Position numbers and translations under genes: made by a program. From positions 1,664,001 through 1,728,000 of the forward strand of contig JAFFJZ010000017.1 in NCBI GenBank assembly GCA_018340375.1: 64,000 bases of DNA. Direction: 5' to 3'. Shown here piece after piece: positions 24,456-36,210 of this stretch. Numbering within the stretch: position 1 is the first letter of the stretch; each line of letters starts with the position of its first letter. This stretch comes from Gonatopus flavifemur. Its lineage: Eukaryota; Arthropoda; Insecta; Hymenoptera; Dryinidae. The notes beneath the pieces are model-generated. The model was not told the origin of the DNA. It searched no databases and saw only the letters and a program-made list of their open reading frames with translations.

Positions 24456-24815
24456 GCGGGAATCGGAAGCAGACAGGTAAGACCCTAGGGGCTCTAGGGA
24501 AATTTTCATTTAAGGACTCTGAACGTTGTGGTCATCTGGCGGACGAAGTAGGTACTACATTGTAATCATCTCGAACGGGGCTTTCATATAATTCCAGTAG
24601 AACTTCACTTCTCGAAGTTCGTTTAACTGGAAAATTATATTTCACCAGGCTTGTGACAACCGGGATTTTTTCTCTTTTTGATTGGTTATTCTATTTAGAA
24701 GAAAGGCATCATTGATCAATTACGTTAGAAATCCCAGTTGAAGCACTTCCCTGTTCACCCCTTTTGCGAAATCTCCAAAAAATAATCAGCTGCTCTCATG
24801 GCACTGGTATCTGCT
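24456..24815. repeat. DIRS right inverted terminal repeat
   Basis: It is the reverse complement of the left repeat, including ggactctgaacgttgtggtc and, further out, ctcatggcactggtat. The right copy holds extra sequence between these blocks. The outer edge is approximate. Confidence 0.7.
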
Positions 24816-26034
24816 TAATCACAATGTTTCGTTTTTCTTCAAGTTTCAAATTACATTTGTCTAGGAACACTGCTGATCGTATTTCTTGGGGAGGATACTA
24901 TAGTGAGGGTGCTATAGCACCCTGATGTTAACCAAATTGTTCATACGAGACTTTTCGAATACCTTGCGATGCATTCTCAGAATATTGTTCTATGCCTCAA
25001 TCGTTGAATACTTATATGACTGCAAAGAAATACTTTACAAAGCGATATTCTAAAACTTGTGAAGAATATTCTAGAAACCTCACATGAACAATTCACGTAG
25101 AGGAATTCTAGGGCTGAGATGCTAGCTATTTTGTTCATCAAATCAAAATAACGCTGTGTACAGCAGTTCTTCAATGAATTTTGAAAATTACTGTGTACGG
25201 AGAGATATTTTGATTCTATTGAATTGATTTCATCTAGTTTGTTGTAAATGAAATGGCCAAGGTCCTGGTATTAGTATCACATGCTGTAAGGGGATACCAG
25301 TGTATCCTCTAAGCAAACATTCTCTTGGTAAGAATTCTTTGAACGGAATTCATGGTAATAGATGGAATTTTCAAGGAATAATGTTCAGTACTTTATCGCA
25401 GTGCAGAATCCAAATTTTGAATTTCAAACTTTCGCACAGATGTTGGAAAAGAATTTTTTGAAATTCAAAAATTTGTTGCTATGCGAAAATTTTGTATCGC
25501 CTCTATCTTGTTCAAAGTGTCATTGTTTTTTTGCTGAAAATGCTCTAAACCTTTAGAATCTATTTGAATGAGTGAAGTTACTTGCGAAGTGTGATCAGTG
25601 TGTTTGAAAGTGCGAAGAAACGTGGAGCAACGATTCGACCTTTTTGTTTTTGTTCAAACCGTGCGAATTCAGCGATTTTTACGGAAAGAATCAAAGTTCT
25701 ACCTACAAGGAACCAACTTTATATTTTAATATCCATTATTATCATTACTTTTCTCCACTGATCATTTCTCGAGTCGAGCTCCGGCATTTATAGATTTGGA
25801 AGTGAAGTTTAAATAATAATACTTCAACTATTAGAGGAACATGCATCTTCTTGAATTTATTTGAGTTCCTTTTCTTTTTCCTCCTTCATTTCAGTATCGC
25901 GAATAAAGTGTTAACTATCATTCCCTGAAAACTTCAGATAAATTCATGAATTCAGTTCGGATAATTCTTAACAAGGAAATGTTTGTCGAGTCCATATACT
26001 GTTATATTTTCAACTGCGTGCAATTAGTGTCCCC
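24816..26034. other. Gene-free AT-rich spacer
   Basis: Only short unsupported frames are present. I recognise nothing. Confidence 0.4.
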
Positions 26035-26275
26035 TTAAAATATTGCCACAATATTACTAAAATATATAATATCGACAGGTGTGAAATATTATTGTGACAT
26101 CACTGAAATATTGCTGTAACATTGACGTAATATTACAATATTGCTGTGATATTACTGCAATCAATCTGCGCGGACATGAAATATTACAGCAATATCGCAG
26201 TAATATTTTCCTGGAATATCACAATATCACAAAATAATATTACTGCGATATTACTGAAATATTCTGTGCTGTGTG
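26035..26275. repeat. AATATT-rich degenerate repeat
   Basis: The words aatattac, aatattgc and gatattac recur every 10-20 bases in both orientations, so the segment is almost self-complementary. It may be a short foldback element or simple-sequence expansion. Confidence 0.55.
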
Positions 26276-26392
26276 GGACGTTGCCTCTACGTGGTATGAT
26301 CTGGAAACAACCTGTCTCTTTGGTGATAATGCTGTTAGGAAGATCTTGATGTTTTTCCATGATCAATTCTTGTGAGACAAATTATTGCGTCA

Positions 26393-26430
26393 CACAGTGG
26401 GGCCAAATGCCAAAAAGCTGGCCAAAACCC
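26393..26430 (+). repeat. Transib left end, RSS-like
   Basis: Heptamer CACAGTG at 26393-26399, a 22-bp spacer, then ccaaaaccc at 26422-26430, which matches the RSS nonamer ACAAAAACC at 7 of 9 positions. Confidence 0.8.
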
Positions 26431-27010
26431 CAAAAATGAAGTTTGTAGTTGGGGATATTTGACCCTTGGGAAAAGTAAGGTGATGTCCCAAGTATTGGAA
26501 TTCTGATATAAGAAGATCTGATCCCCTCCCCCTGCCCTTGTGTACCAGTCGCAAAATACCCTCCTTGAAGTATAATCAGCGTGATTGAGAGACAGTAAAA
26601 TAACGAGCATGTTCAAAAAGACGCTGTGTCTCGAAAAATGAACCGATTTAACTTTTTCAAATTGGAGTCTATTACTAAAACTATGTAGAATACACTAAAA
26701 ATTAAGAGAATATCAATTTGATGAGTGGAAAATACTGACAGAGCAATGATTGGATGTAATTTCTATATCTATAAATGAGAAAATGTGTTTGGTTTTTGAA
26801 GGAATAGTAGAGAATTACGCAAAATTACGTCGTTTGACTTATTGGAGGTGGTAGATGAGACTCTTACCTGAACATCAGAAAAAAAACGGCTGCCCATGTC
26901 TGCCCCTAAGCAATTCCGCCATGTTTTTGTGCAGGAAATCACAAAAAATTAGACGGAGTGATGAGGAGTCCTTAGATCCGTCTGGAACTTGATATGCAGA
27001 AGTTTGTGGG

Positions 27011-27440
27011 GTCGCTGATTATGAATCCGTTGTCTTCATTTGGGAATTCAAAATGGCGGATCCAAGATGGCGGACGAAAATTGAAAGAAATCATCGGATT
27101 TCCTTCAAATTCGTGACCCAGGGGTTTCTGAGGTCGCTGATTACGAATCCGTTGTTTGAATTTCGAAATTCAAAATGGCGGATCCAATATGGCGGATGAA
27201 AATTGAAAAAATCATCGGATTGCCTTCAAACTCGGTACCCTGAGGTTTTTAAGGTCGCTGATTCCGAATCCGGTGTCTGAATTCCGGAATTCAGAATGGC
27301 GGATCCAGTTTGGCAGGGAAAAATTGAAAAAATCATCAGATTTCCTTCAAACTCGGTATCCAGGGTTTTGTGGGGTCATTGATTACGAATCAGTTGTCAA
27401 ATTCCAAGAATCAAAGATAGCGTATCTAATATGGTGGACA
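27011..27440 (+). repeat. Transib left subterminal array (4 units)
   Basis: The anchor gtcgctgattacgaatccgt recurs near 27011, 27133, 27254 and 27374, a period of 120-122 bp. Each unit also carries aaaatggcggatccaa. The units are inverted relative to the right array. Confidence 0.85.
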
Positions 27441-28110
27441 CAAAACTCAGAATTCAGTAGATTCGCTTTGAATTTTATCTCAACGTTAGTATGTGTTTTA
27501 TTTCCAGTGTACATTTGCTGCACGAGGAAAACTGTATGAGATTCATTACCATTCGTTTTTCTTCTCATCGCGGGCTTAGGGTACACAAAAGCCAGAAATC
27601 ATTGATATTTAGGAAGATGATGGACCATTGAGAGAAAAACAGTATTGCTGGAGAATATTCGTAGTGAATTTACTATGAGTTGATGAATTCACTATGGGAA
27701 ATGACAATAAAACTACCAACATTTAGTATTATTACTACGAATTTTTGGTAACTTCACTGCTAACATTCTTCAGCGATGCTCTTTTTCCCTAAAGTAACCG
27801 TCATTTTCCTAAATGTTTATAAATGTTATTCAAGTATTGATATCTCTTTTCTTTTCGTGAACTGAATCATGACTCGCGATTTGGTGATCGTTCTTATGTT
27901 AACCTATCGTTTCCATGGCAACGTAAATAGTTGGTTGTAATCGGTCTGATTTCAAATGGTGCTTATCACAATTGTGCAATAGCTGTCACCGAATTCTTAC
28001 TCTTGCTAGTAATCGTTACCGTAAACTTTTTTCCGCGTGCAAGTTTGGAGCTTGGTGAATATTTTTCGTTTTTTGAAATCATTCAATGTTAACATACAAT
28101 TCCAAATGAG

Positions 28111-30821
28111 ATGGATTCCGCTGCCATAGGTGAGTGTTTCAACAACCTATATTTTCTTAGTAGTTTAATTTGAACAGTTGACTGCAAAAAAAATTAGCTT
28201 AAGAGGGTTGAATCCAACCCAAGAAAATTAGGAAAATTTTTAGAAACACATGGGGTTTCTGTAGTGAATTTTATCGAATTCTACAACGTTTGTAGATTTC
28301 AAAGATGATTCAATATCTATGACTCGGAGAGAGATGTACAATATTTTGAGGAGCAGTCCTCTACCTACGTTGGATGAAAAGTTCACTTTCCTTCAAGGAA
28401 AAATCATCGAGTTAACGTGTTGTCCGGATAACAAAACTACAGAGATCTCTAACCTTTTATCTACTTTTGAATGTGCATTTAAAAAGAGATGGGAATCTCC
28501 TCAAAGGACCGAAGAACGATTTCTTAAAAATAATGAAGAATGGTTAAAACAAGAGGTAGTGTTTTGTACTTTCAGGAATCCCCATTCTGTAACTGTTCAC
28601 ACGCAAGTGGGAAGACCTCTTGTTGAATTCAACGAATGTTCAGAAAGAACGAAACGTAGGAAAACGGAGAATATCAGAGTAAATACTCCTATCTCAGAGC
28701 TGTCTTACGCCACACAAATGTGTTTGAGAGCGTCTGGACAGATCGAAGCCGCAAAAATTGTAAAGGATGTTACATCTTCTGATCCTGAGCTTGCCAAAAT
28801 GTATATGAAAGGTTATCAAACTTTCAAGCGAAATGAGCCAAAGATGTTGAATGATGAAGATGCTCTAGCTCTCCTAGTAGATGCCGAGCTCTCAAAACAT
28901 CAGTACTGCTTATTGCGTGAAGCTGATCCGCAGAAATTTCCACCTTATGAAAAAATTCAACTGGCCAAACGCATGTGTTTCCCTGACAAGGAATTTATTC
29001 AAATAACAGAAACCTGCGCTGTTGTGCAACTACAAGCACTTCTTGATCACACAGCTACACGTATTTTGAAGCTACAGAATTCGGTTTTGTCAACTTTATC
29101 TGATGAAGAGTTACAAAACCTGGTACTTATTTCCAAATGGGGGTTTGATGGGAGCTCTGGCCAGTCCTCATACAAATAAGCATATCAAAGTTCGGAAGCT
29201 AGTGATTCCGCTGTGTTCATTACTTCACTTGTGCCTCTCCGCCTACACTGCAATTCAAAAATAATTTGGCAGAATCCAAGGCCATCATCAACCAGATTTT
29301 GTAGGCCAATCAAAATAGAGTTTGTGAAAGAATCAAATGAAGTTTCGGTTGCAGAGAAGCTACGGGTTGATAATGAAATAGAAAATCTGAGGGCTACTTC
29401 TTTCAGAACTGATGAAAAAAATGTTTCAGTGAAACATGAGATGATTTTTTCTATGGTGGACGGGAAGGTATGCAATGCCATAACTGAGACAACCTATACC
29501 CAGAAGTGCTATATATGTGGTGCCACATCTAAGGAATTCAACAAAATTGATGATATAGTATCCAGGCCGGTCAAAACCGAAAACCTCCAGTTTGGTTTGT
29601 CTTGTCTACACGGCTGGATACGATTTTTTGAGGGCCTACTGCATTTGTCTTATAAGCTACCTATCCAGAAGTGGCAAGCACGAAAACAAGATAAAGCTTT
29701 GGTGGAAGAACGAAAAAAGGTTGTACAGAAAAGTTTTAAAGAAAACAGTGGCCTCATTGTCGATGTTCCTAAGCCAGGGTTTGGGAACTCAAATGATGGG
29801 AATACCGCTAGGCGATTTTTCGCACAACCCGAAGTTCCTGCTGAAATCACAGGGGTGGATGTCAACCTGATACAACGACTTCTTGTAGTATTAGCTACCG
29901 TTTCAAGTGGCCATGAAATAGACGTTGAAAAGTTCCGGAGTTACGCTTTAGACACGGCACGCTACTACGCGACAAAATATCCGTGGTACCCAATGTCACC
30001 TACGATGCACAAGTTTTTGATCCACGGACCTGAAATCATTGCATCTGCTCTTCTACCTATATGCCAATTGACTGAGGAAGCACAAGAGGCTCGTGACAAA
30101 GATTTTAAAAGGTGAAAATGATGTATATCACTTAATAATAGTCTATATTTGTCACAGTGGACTCGACACTTTGAAGGGAAAAATTTTACTTCTCAAGTAC
30201 TGCAATCAGTTTGATACATTGCACAATACGTTTTTGACTACTAGGCAAACTATATATTTATGGTAACCACGAGAATATATGTTCGCGAAGATTGTTTTGT
30301 TCTGGTGAGGAATTCGGGGAATTATGAATATTCATATACTTTTTTTTTTATTAATAAGCCACATTGTTCATCCTCTGGAAACATAAATTCATAGACTAGA
30401 AAACAATTTTGAGAATCAAGTAAACTTATGAATTAGAGGATTTATTCAAAACTTTATACTGATGACCCCAAAGTGCAGCTGCTTTTTGTTTTTCCTTGAT
30501 TTTGCTTGTCATGTTGAGATCAAAAGCTTTAACGGTGTCGATGAATACATAATTATATTCAAATATCTTAACAACATTCATTTCCAAAGGTACCGAGAGC
30601 ATCACTCCAGGAAATGCAGTGGAGAAAAAACGAATGAAGACATTTTTAAATGGTTCCTTTTGAGTTCTGATCCAATGTTATCGAGTAAAAGACAGTTGCC
30701 CAAGAAAAAACTAAAGTTTCTCCCTAGAGACGTGTTAAGCTTGATCAAAACTCCGGATATACTTGATAAAGACAACGTAACTTTCCCATTATCTTCCTCT
30801 GAGAGTGAAGAAGAAGACTGA
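28111..30821 (+). pseudogene. Transib transposase, three exons, one in-frame stop
   Basis: Exons 28111-28129, 28296-30111 and 30590-30821, with GTGAGT and GTGAAA donors and AG acceptors; total 2067 nt, 688 residues, in frame throughout. This DDE transposase shares ancestry with RAG1. The first catalytic Asp is in KWGFDGSSGQSS (codon 29147-29149), the second in SMVDGKVCNAIT. A zinc-binding CYICG follows, then SCLHGWIRFFEGLLHLSY and PGFGNSNDGNTARRFF. The catalytic Glu lies in QLTEEAQEARDK. The last exon carries REHHSRKCSGEKTNED. The only lesion I see is TAA at 29177-29179, ten codons after the first Asp. It lies in aligned sequence and resembles a CAA-to-TAA change. Otherwise the gene looks complete, including a tiny first exon. 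Confidence 0.88.
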
Positions 30822-31089
30822 TCTGAGTAAAAAAAGTGTGGCAAAAGTAAAAACCATTACGATTTCAGTTTTTTATATCATTGTATATATTGTGAATGTA
30901 TATATCATTCGATTTAACACATTTGGTGTGGTAATATCATTCGATAATTATATTAATAATGATTCAATGTTGGAAATAATAATAATAATGATCATAATAG
31001 GAACAACAAAACGGGCCGTTTAGTTCTTGTTTAATATTAAGTTATGAATGAAGTTTTGATTTTTGGCATCCGCCATCCTGAATTTCGGA

Positions 31090-31990
31090 ATTCTGAAAAC
31101 GGATTCGTGATCAGCGATCCCGAAAACCCCTGGGTACCGAGTTTGAAGGGAATCCGATGATTTTTACAATTTTCGTCCGCTATATTGGGTCCGTTATTTT
31201 GAATTTTGAATTTCAGACCGTGGATTCGTAATCAGCGACCACAGAAACCCCTGAGTACCGAGTTTGAAGAAAATGCGATGATTTTCTTAATTTTTGTCCA
31301 CCATATTGGATCCGCCATTCTGAATTTCGAAATTTTGACAACGGATTCGTAATTGGTGACCCCAAAACCTCCTGGATGCCGAGTTTGAAGAAAATCCGAT
31401 GATCTTCTCGATTTTATTCCACCATATTGGATCCGCCATTTTGAATTTCGAAATGCAGACAACGGATTCGTAATCAGTGACCCCAAAAATCCCTGGGTAC
31501 CCAATTTGAAAAGAATCCGATAATTTTCCCAATTTTCGTCCGCCATATTGGATTCGCCATTCTGAATTTGGGAACTCAGACAGCGGATTCGTAATCAGCG
31601 ACCCCGAAAACCCCTGATCACCAAATTTGAAAAAAATCCGATGATTTCTTCCAATTTTCGTCCACCATATTGGATCCGTCATTTTGAATTTCGAAATGAG
31701 AACAACGGATCCTTAATCAGCGACCCCAAAAACCGTTGGGTACCCAATTTGAGGAGAATCCGATGATTTTTAAAATTTTCGTCCGCCATATTGGATTCGC
31801 CATTTTGAATTTTGGAACTCAAACAGCAGATTCGTAATCAGCGACCCCAGAAACTCCTGATCACCAAGTTTGAAGAAAATCCGATGGTTTCTTTCAATTT
31901 TCGTCCGCCATATTGGATCCGCCATTTTGAATTTTGAAATTCTGACAACGGATTCGTAATCAGTGACCCCATAAACTTCTCGAGTACGAA
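31090..31990 (-). repeat. Transib right subterminal array (8 units)
   Basis: The anchor ggattcgtaatcagcgacc recurs near 31102, 31222, 31343, 31464, 31585, 31707, 31828 and 31950, a period of ~121 bp. These are reversed copies of the left-array unit, including tggatccgccattttgaatt. Long antisense frames here are repeat artefacts. Confidence 0.85.
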
Positions 31991-32017
31991 GTCGCAAGCG
32001 AATTTGAGAGCCCCTTA

Positions 32018-32055
32018 TAGTTTTGTCCAGCTTTTTGGCATTTGGCCCCACTGTG
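32018..32055 (-). repeat. Transib right end, RSS-like
   Basis: On the minus strand: heptamer CACAGTG (32055-32049), a 22-bp spacer, then acaaaacta (32026-32018), which keeps the nonamer start ACAAAA. Spacer length equals that of the left end. Confidence 0.8.
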
Positions 32056-32253
32056 CGCGTATGGCCGCCACATGCCGGTATGGCAACCACACGGGATAAT
32101 GTTACGGGACAGGGTTTCGGAGACCCAGAACCGGCGGCTGGTCAGGGTGGGAAAGCGGGCCCGCAAGCGTCGTCATCATGCGACCGCAGCTCTACATTGG
32201 TGGGAAACTTGGCCTTTGTAGAGTCGAATGCGACAAGTTAATACTCGTCTTGC

Positions 32254-33844
32254 ATGAACAGGGTGAACGATTCCTGTGTCATGTGTGGAGAGTATATTCC
32301 CCAATCGAAGAAATATATGTTTTCGGATTTAATGAAAAAAAAATATAACGAGTACTTCGATATCGATAGCTACACATTCGACAAGATTTGGACGCCTCAA
32401 TCTATATGTTCCAGATGTCGCAGTGCCCTTAATGAATCTGATGAACGAATATTCCCGAGGCCAATGATATGGAGAAAACCAACAGATCATACTTCTGATT
32501 GTTACTTTTGTTTGACCAACGTAAAAGGCTTCAATTTTGTCAGTAGACACGCAATTTTCTATGCGTGCGTGACATCTGTTACTCCTCCCGTGTATATCAG
32601 CGCCACAATCGATGGGAACGACAGTGAAGATGTAGATGATGAAGCCAACATTGATGAAATTCCCGCAGATAATATCACTATCGATGCAGATACGCCAGAT
32701 CAAAATTTGAATACTTCAGAAAATGAAGGAAGTGATAGTTTTAGTGAAAAAGAATCAGACATTGGGGACAATGAATTGAATCGAGAAAAGATGAACCAAG
32801 ATGAACTCAGTGACTTGTAAGATGAACTCAATTTTTGACTCCAGGAACGCGTGTAACACACCATCGTTCAAGCGAACGGCCCTTCAGGAAGTCTTTCTCG
32901 AAGTTGCCAAATTGAGTTTATTGCAATAATATCGAAGGTTCGGTCAAAGAATACAGCATAGAGTATACAGCTAGGGATTGGCGTCTGTTCATAGATTCCT
33001 AAAAAAGAAGCTTAGAAGCTATCTTGCTTCACAACGGAAATGTCTACGCTCCTTCACCAGTTGCTCATTCTGTCATACTAGATGGAAAGTATCATCACTT
33101 GGGCAACAATCAGGATTCACATCATATCCATGCTTCATCTGCGAATGGAATAGTCGGGCTAGAGATGAACATTATGTTCGAAAAAATTGGCCGTTAAAAG
33201 AAAAATTGATTCCTGGTGAAAAAAATATCAAAAGTCTGAGTCTGATATCAAGAGAAAAAGTTCTCTCACCACCGTTACATATTAAATCAGGGCTATCAAA
33301 GCAATTTATCGAAATAATGAGAAAAAATGAGAGTGCTGCTCTTATGTACATTTTTCAAGTATTACCTCATCTTTCTGAAGCGAAAATAAAAGAGGGCGTA
33401 TTCACAGGACCCGAAATGAGGACACTCTTAAAAAATGAGGAATTCGAGAAGCGAATGAATGATAAAGGAAACGCAGCATGGTGCAGCTTTAGGGAGGTTA
33501 CAGAAAAATTTTTAGGGAACAATAAAGACCCCGAGTATAAAAATATTGTGGCGGAAATGATGAATGATTACAAAGAAGTGGGATGTTTGATGAATCTCAA
33601 GCTTCACTTTCTTGATTCTCACCTTGACTTCTTTCCAGAAAATCTTGGGGCATTTAGTGAAGAACACGGTGAAAGGATGCATCAAGACTTAAGTGAGTTT
33701 GAGAAAAGATTTGAAGGTATTTGGGGGAAATATATGTTGGCAGACTATTGCTGGTGTTTAAAAAGAGACACAACCGTGTCACATAAAAGGGAAGGTGTTA
33801 GGAGATCATTTTCAGAAAGTAAACGTGAGCATTCTAAGCGGTGA
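32254..33844 (+). pseudogene. Decayed repeat-encoded protein (CYFC / HGERMHQD family)
   Basis: Two frames belong to one protein family that I remember as repeated, uncharacterised proteins in arthropod genomes. The first, 32254-32820, has cysteine pairs (SCVMCGEYIPQSKK, SICSRC) and SDCYFCLTNVKGF, then an acidic tail. The second, 32978-33844, has QQSGFTSYPCFICEWNSRARD, FLDSHLDFFPENLGAFSEEH, GERMHQDLS and LADYCWCLKRD. Between them 32840-33110 still reads as family sequence (TRVTHHRS, RDWRLFID, LLHNGNVYAP) but with stops, frame changes and a deletion just before the QQSG block. It is a dead copy of a transposon protein of unclear superfamily. It starts 199 bp beyond the Transib end but is not obviously part of that element. 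Confidence 0.7.
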
Positions 33845-34630
33845 CACCACATTGTACTTCTAAAAGAATTAAATGAATTTTTCTTGGTTTGAAATACTCT
33901 TTATAGATTTGGAAATGATACGCCATGATCTACAAATCGAGATTTGAAGTGGAAAGACAATTCTTTAAACGTGGAAATAGAGGCGTGCACAAGTGCGTTG
34001 ACGTTCTAGCATGGTGACTTTCGGAAACCAAATCTCTGGCTCATCACCTGCCTATTTTACTTGTCAGAAGAAAGTGAATATCGATCACATAGATGTAGGA
34101 AAGATGCAATGTAGGCCCAGTAAAGGGAATTAGAGGTGATTTCTATCCAAGTCATCTTGATTCACAACAAACCGTTATGAAAACTTTAAACGTTTATCTG
34201 AGAATTGTATCTTGAAAATCGGTGGGAGCGTTAGCTCTGCCAACTTTCAATCAATTCCCTCGGTTTTTTTTAATTGTATTCGTGATATGGTCATCCAATG
34301 AAATACATACGGGGGTGACGAAATAATAATGTTCACGTTCCTCTTAAGTCACGAATTTTGGGGTCAAAATTTTACGTTTTCCTTCAAATCGATGCCATGC
34401 CGTAAAAAAGCATATTTTTTAAAAGCGATACGTATTTCACTACATTTTGGATAACAAAAACGAATTATCTTTGGTGCATTGTTTTGGTTCAATCTTGGAC
34501 TGGGTTATGTCTCCCACCAAACGACCATGAATTCTTGAAAATTGGCGTTTTTGGAGGGATCAGTTTAGTTTTGTCCTTTGAAGCTGACTCTTATGATGAG
34601 CCTGAGTAAATTGTTTATATTGAGGTTGAA
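33845..34630. other. Gene-free spacer
   Basis: I see no gene or clear repeat. It is AT-rich with only short frames. Confidence 0.4.
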
Positions 34631-34639
34631 CAGATTTTG

Positions 34640-35400
34640 AAAGACAGAGAATTCGAAAAAAACATTTGACCTGCAGATGACCTCCATATGACCTGCAGAT
34701 ATCAGCTTGATTGGATTAAAATAATATATCTAGATTCAAAATTCCCCGGCCGTTCAGCATCCGGGATTGGAAAATTCTTGATTCTGATGTGATGGGGGCA
34801 TGTAGTCCCCGAAATTGTGATCCGCGACCGCAAAAACATAGAAGTCAACTACTCCAAGACCCTGCCCAGCCAATATCAGAGAAGACATTCGAAAAAAGGA
34901 TTTTACCTACATATGACTTCCATATGACCTGCAGATATAACTTTAATTTGAATGTGAAAATGTATTTGGATGTAACATTTCCCGCTGGTTCGGAATCCGG
35001 GGTAAAAAGAATTATATCTTCCGATTCGAGATGTTTGACATTGATCCTGACGTGATGGAGTCATATAGACCTAGAAATCTCACTCTGCGACCCCAAAAAC
35101 GTAAAAGTCAACTAATCCAAGAGCCTGTTCAGCCTCAAATCAGAGGAAAGGTTCGAAAAAAGGATTTTACCTGCATATTACCTTTATATGACCTGCAGAT
35201 ATGACTTTTATTTGAATGTAAAAGTGTATTTGGATGTAAAATTTCCCGCTGGTTCGAAATCCGGGGCCGAAAAAATTACATCTTTCGATTTGAGATGTTT
35301 GACCTTGATTTGACCTTGATCCCGACGTGATGTGGTCATATGGACCCAGGAATCGTAATCTCCGACCCCCAAAACTTATAGGTACCCACCTCTGTTCTGG
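34640..35400. repeat. ~230-bp tandem repeat, about three units
   Basis: The words tatgacctgcagatat, gtatttggatgta and tttcccgctggttc(g/a)gaatccgggg recur near 34690, 34925 and 35185 in the same order. The last unit abuts the broken end of the LINE. Confidence 0.75.
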
Positions 35401-35422
35401 TGTTCCAGCGTAGATCAAATGT

Positions 35423-36069
35423 CGACCTGTGTAATCTATTACTGTGTCTCCTCTCGCTCCACTATATGTATATTCACCCAATTCATCCCCATCTTTCACC
35501 CCATTCATTATACCCCATGCCTCTTCTGCTATCTCTTTGAGTAGTAATCTGCCTTCTTTATCTATCTTATCATCCTCCGATTTTCTTCCCTCAAAGCTTC
35601 CTCTACCCTCTAACGCTCCCTCACTTCCTGTTCTCGCATTAAAATCCCCTCCTATCACAATTCTATCTTTCTTTCTCCCCTCCTCAAGCATTCCTTTTAT
35701 CTCTCCTAATTTTTCTTTTATGTCCTGATTCACATATACACATATATTTGTCCACTCCTCTCCTGACCATTTAATACTTTTCCTCATTATCCTTTCTTTA
35801 TTATTCTCTTCTCCTTTTACTTCAGCCTCCTCTATACCCTTTCTCATTCCCATTATCATTCCTCCCCTCGCTCTTTCTTCCTTCTTTATCTTATTTGCTG
35901 CTTGGTAGCCCCACTTGAATTCCTTCGGCAGCTTCTTTTTAACTTTCTCCCAGTTTTTCTCTTCCACCCACGTCTCCACTAAACCTATCACATCCCACCT
36001 CTCTGTGTTCTTCTTCCAATCATCCCCTAAATATTTCAGCCCAGCTACATTCCAGAAACCTATTCTCAA
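35423..36069 (-). pseudogene. LINE ORF2 endonuclease part, truncated
   Basis: The frame begins MRIGFWNVAGLKYLGDDW and shows apurinic-endonuclease (EEP) features: VIGLVETWVEE, NICVYVNQD, IGGDFNART and GEYTYSGARGDTVIDY. In an intact LINE, reverse transcriptase would follow. Here homology stops near 35423 and the frame runs into the neighbouring tandem repeat. The missing part is the 3' side, unlike the 5' truncation normally seen after LINE insertion. I remember near-identical wording in ant and wasp LINEs. Breakage after insertion, rather than failed reverse transcription, is the likelier cause. Confidence 0.8.
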
Positions 36070-36210
36070 TCCACCTTCTCCTTTCCCCCCACCCCTGCCG
36101 TCAGCCTCTTGTCTTGTCTACGTCTTCCGAAAATCTAATCTCTTCCACCCCTTTTTCGCTCTCATTTCCGTTTCCTTCCACCCTTTTCCTCCCTCTTGCT
36201 TCATTTTTCT

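Larger units (their letters stand above)
13193..24815 (+). mobile_element. DIRS-type retrotransposon, interrupted by Gypsy
   Basis: A gag-like frame, a reverse transcriptase/RNase H frame and a tyrosine recombinase lie in order on + between inverted, not direct, terminal repeats. That is the DIRS layout. Left repeat: 13193-13402 plus 19980-20053, split by a Gypsy insertion. Right repeat: about 24456-24815. A short internal copy of terminal sequence at 24335-24445 fits the internal complementary region of DIRS elements. Without the Gypsy insert the element is about 5.0 kb, a normal size. Two in-frame stops in the polymerase frame make it non-autonomous as it stands. Confidence 0.85.
26393..32055 (+). 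mobile_element. Transib DNA transposon, 5.66 kb
   Basis: Inverted ends of ~35 bp begin CACAGTGGGGCCAAATGCC at both sides and enclose a Transib transposase on +. Between ends and gene lie inverted arrays of ~121-bp repeats, four units on the left and eight on the right. Transib usually makes a 5-bp GC-rich target duplication. The flanks here (cgtca and cgcgt) do not match, so the duplication has decayed or the ends were rearranged. Confidence 0.9.

Noticed and set aside
27011..27440. Possible CRISPR-like direct repeats
   Set aside because: Whole ~121-bp units repeat, without short conserved repeats separated by unique spacers, and the host is a eukaryote.
31232..32090. Overlapping minus-strand frames of ~105-131 residues with repeated words
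   Set aside because: They are translations of the ~121-bp Transib subterminal repeat, without family features or codon bias of genes.
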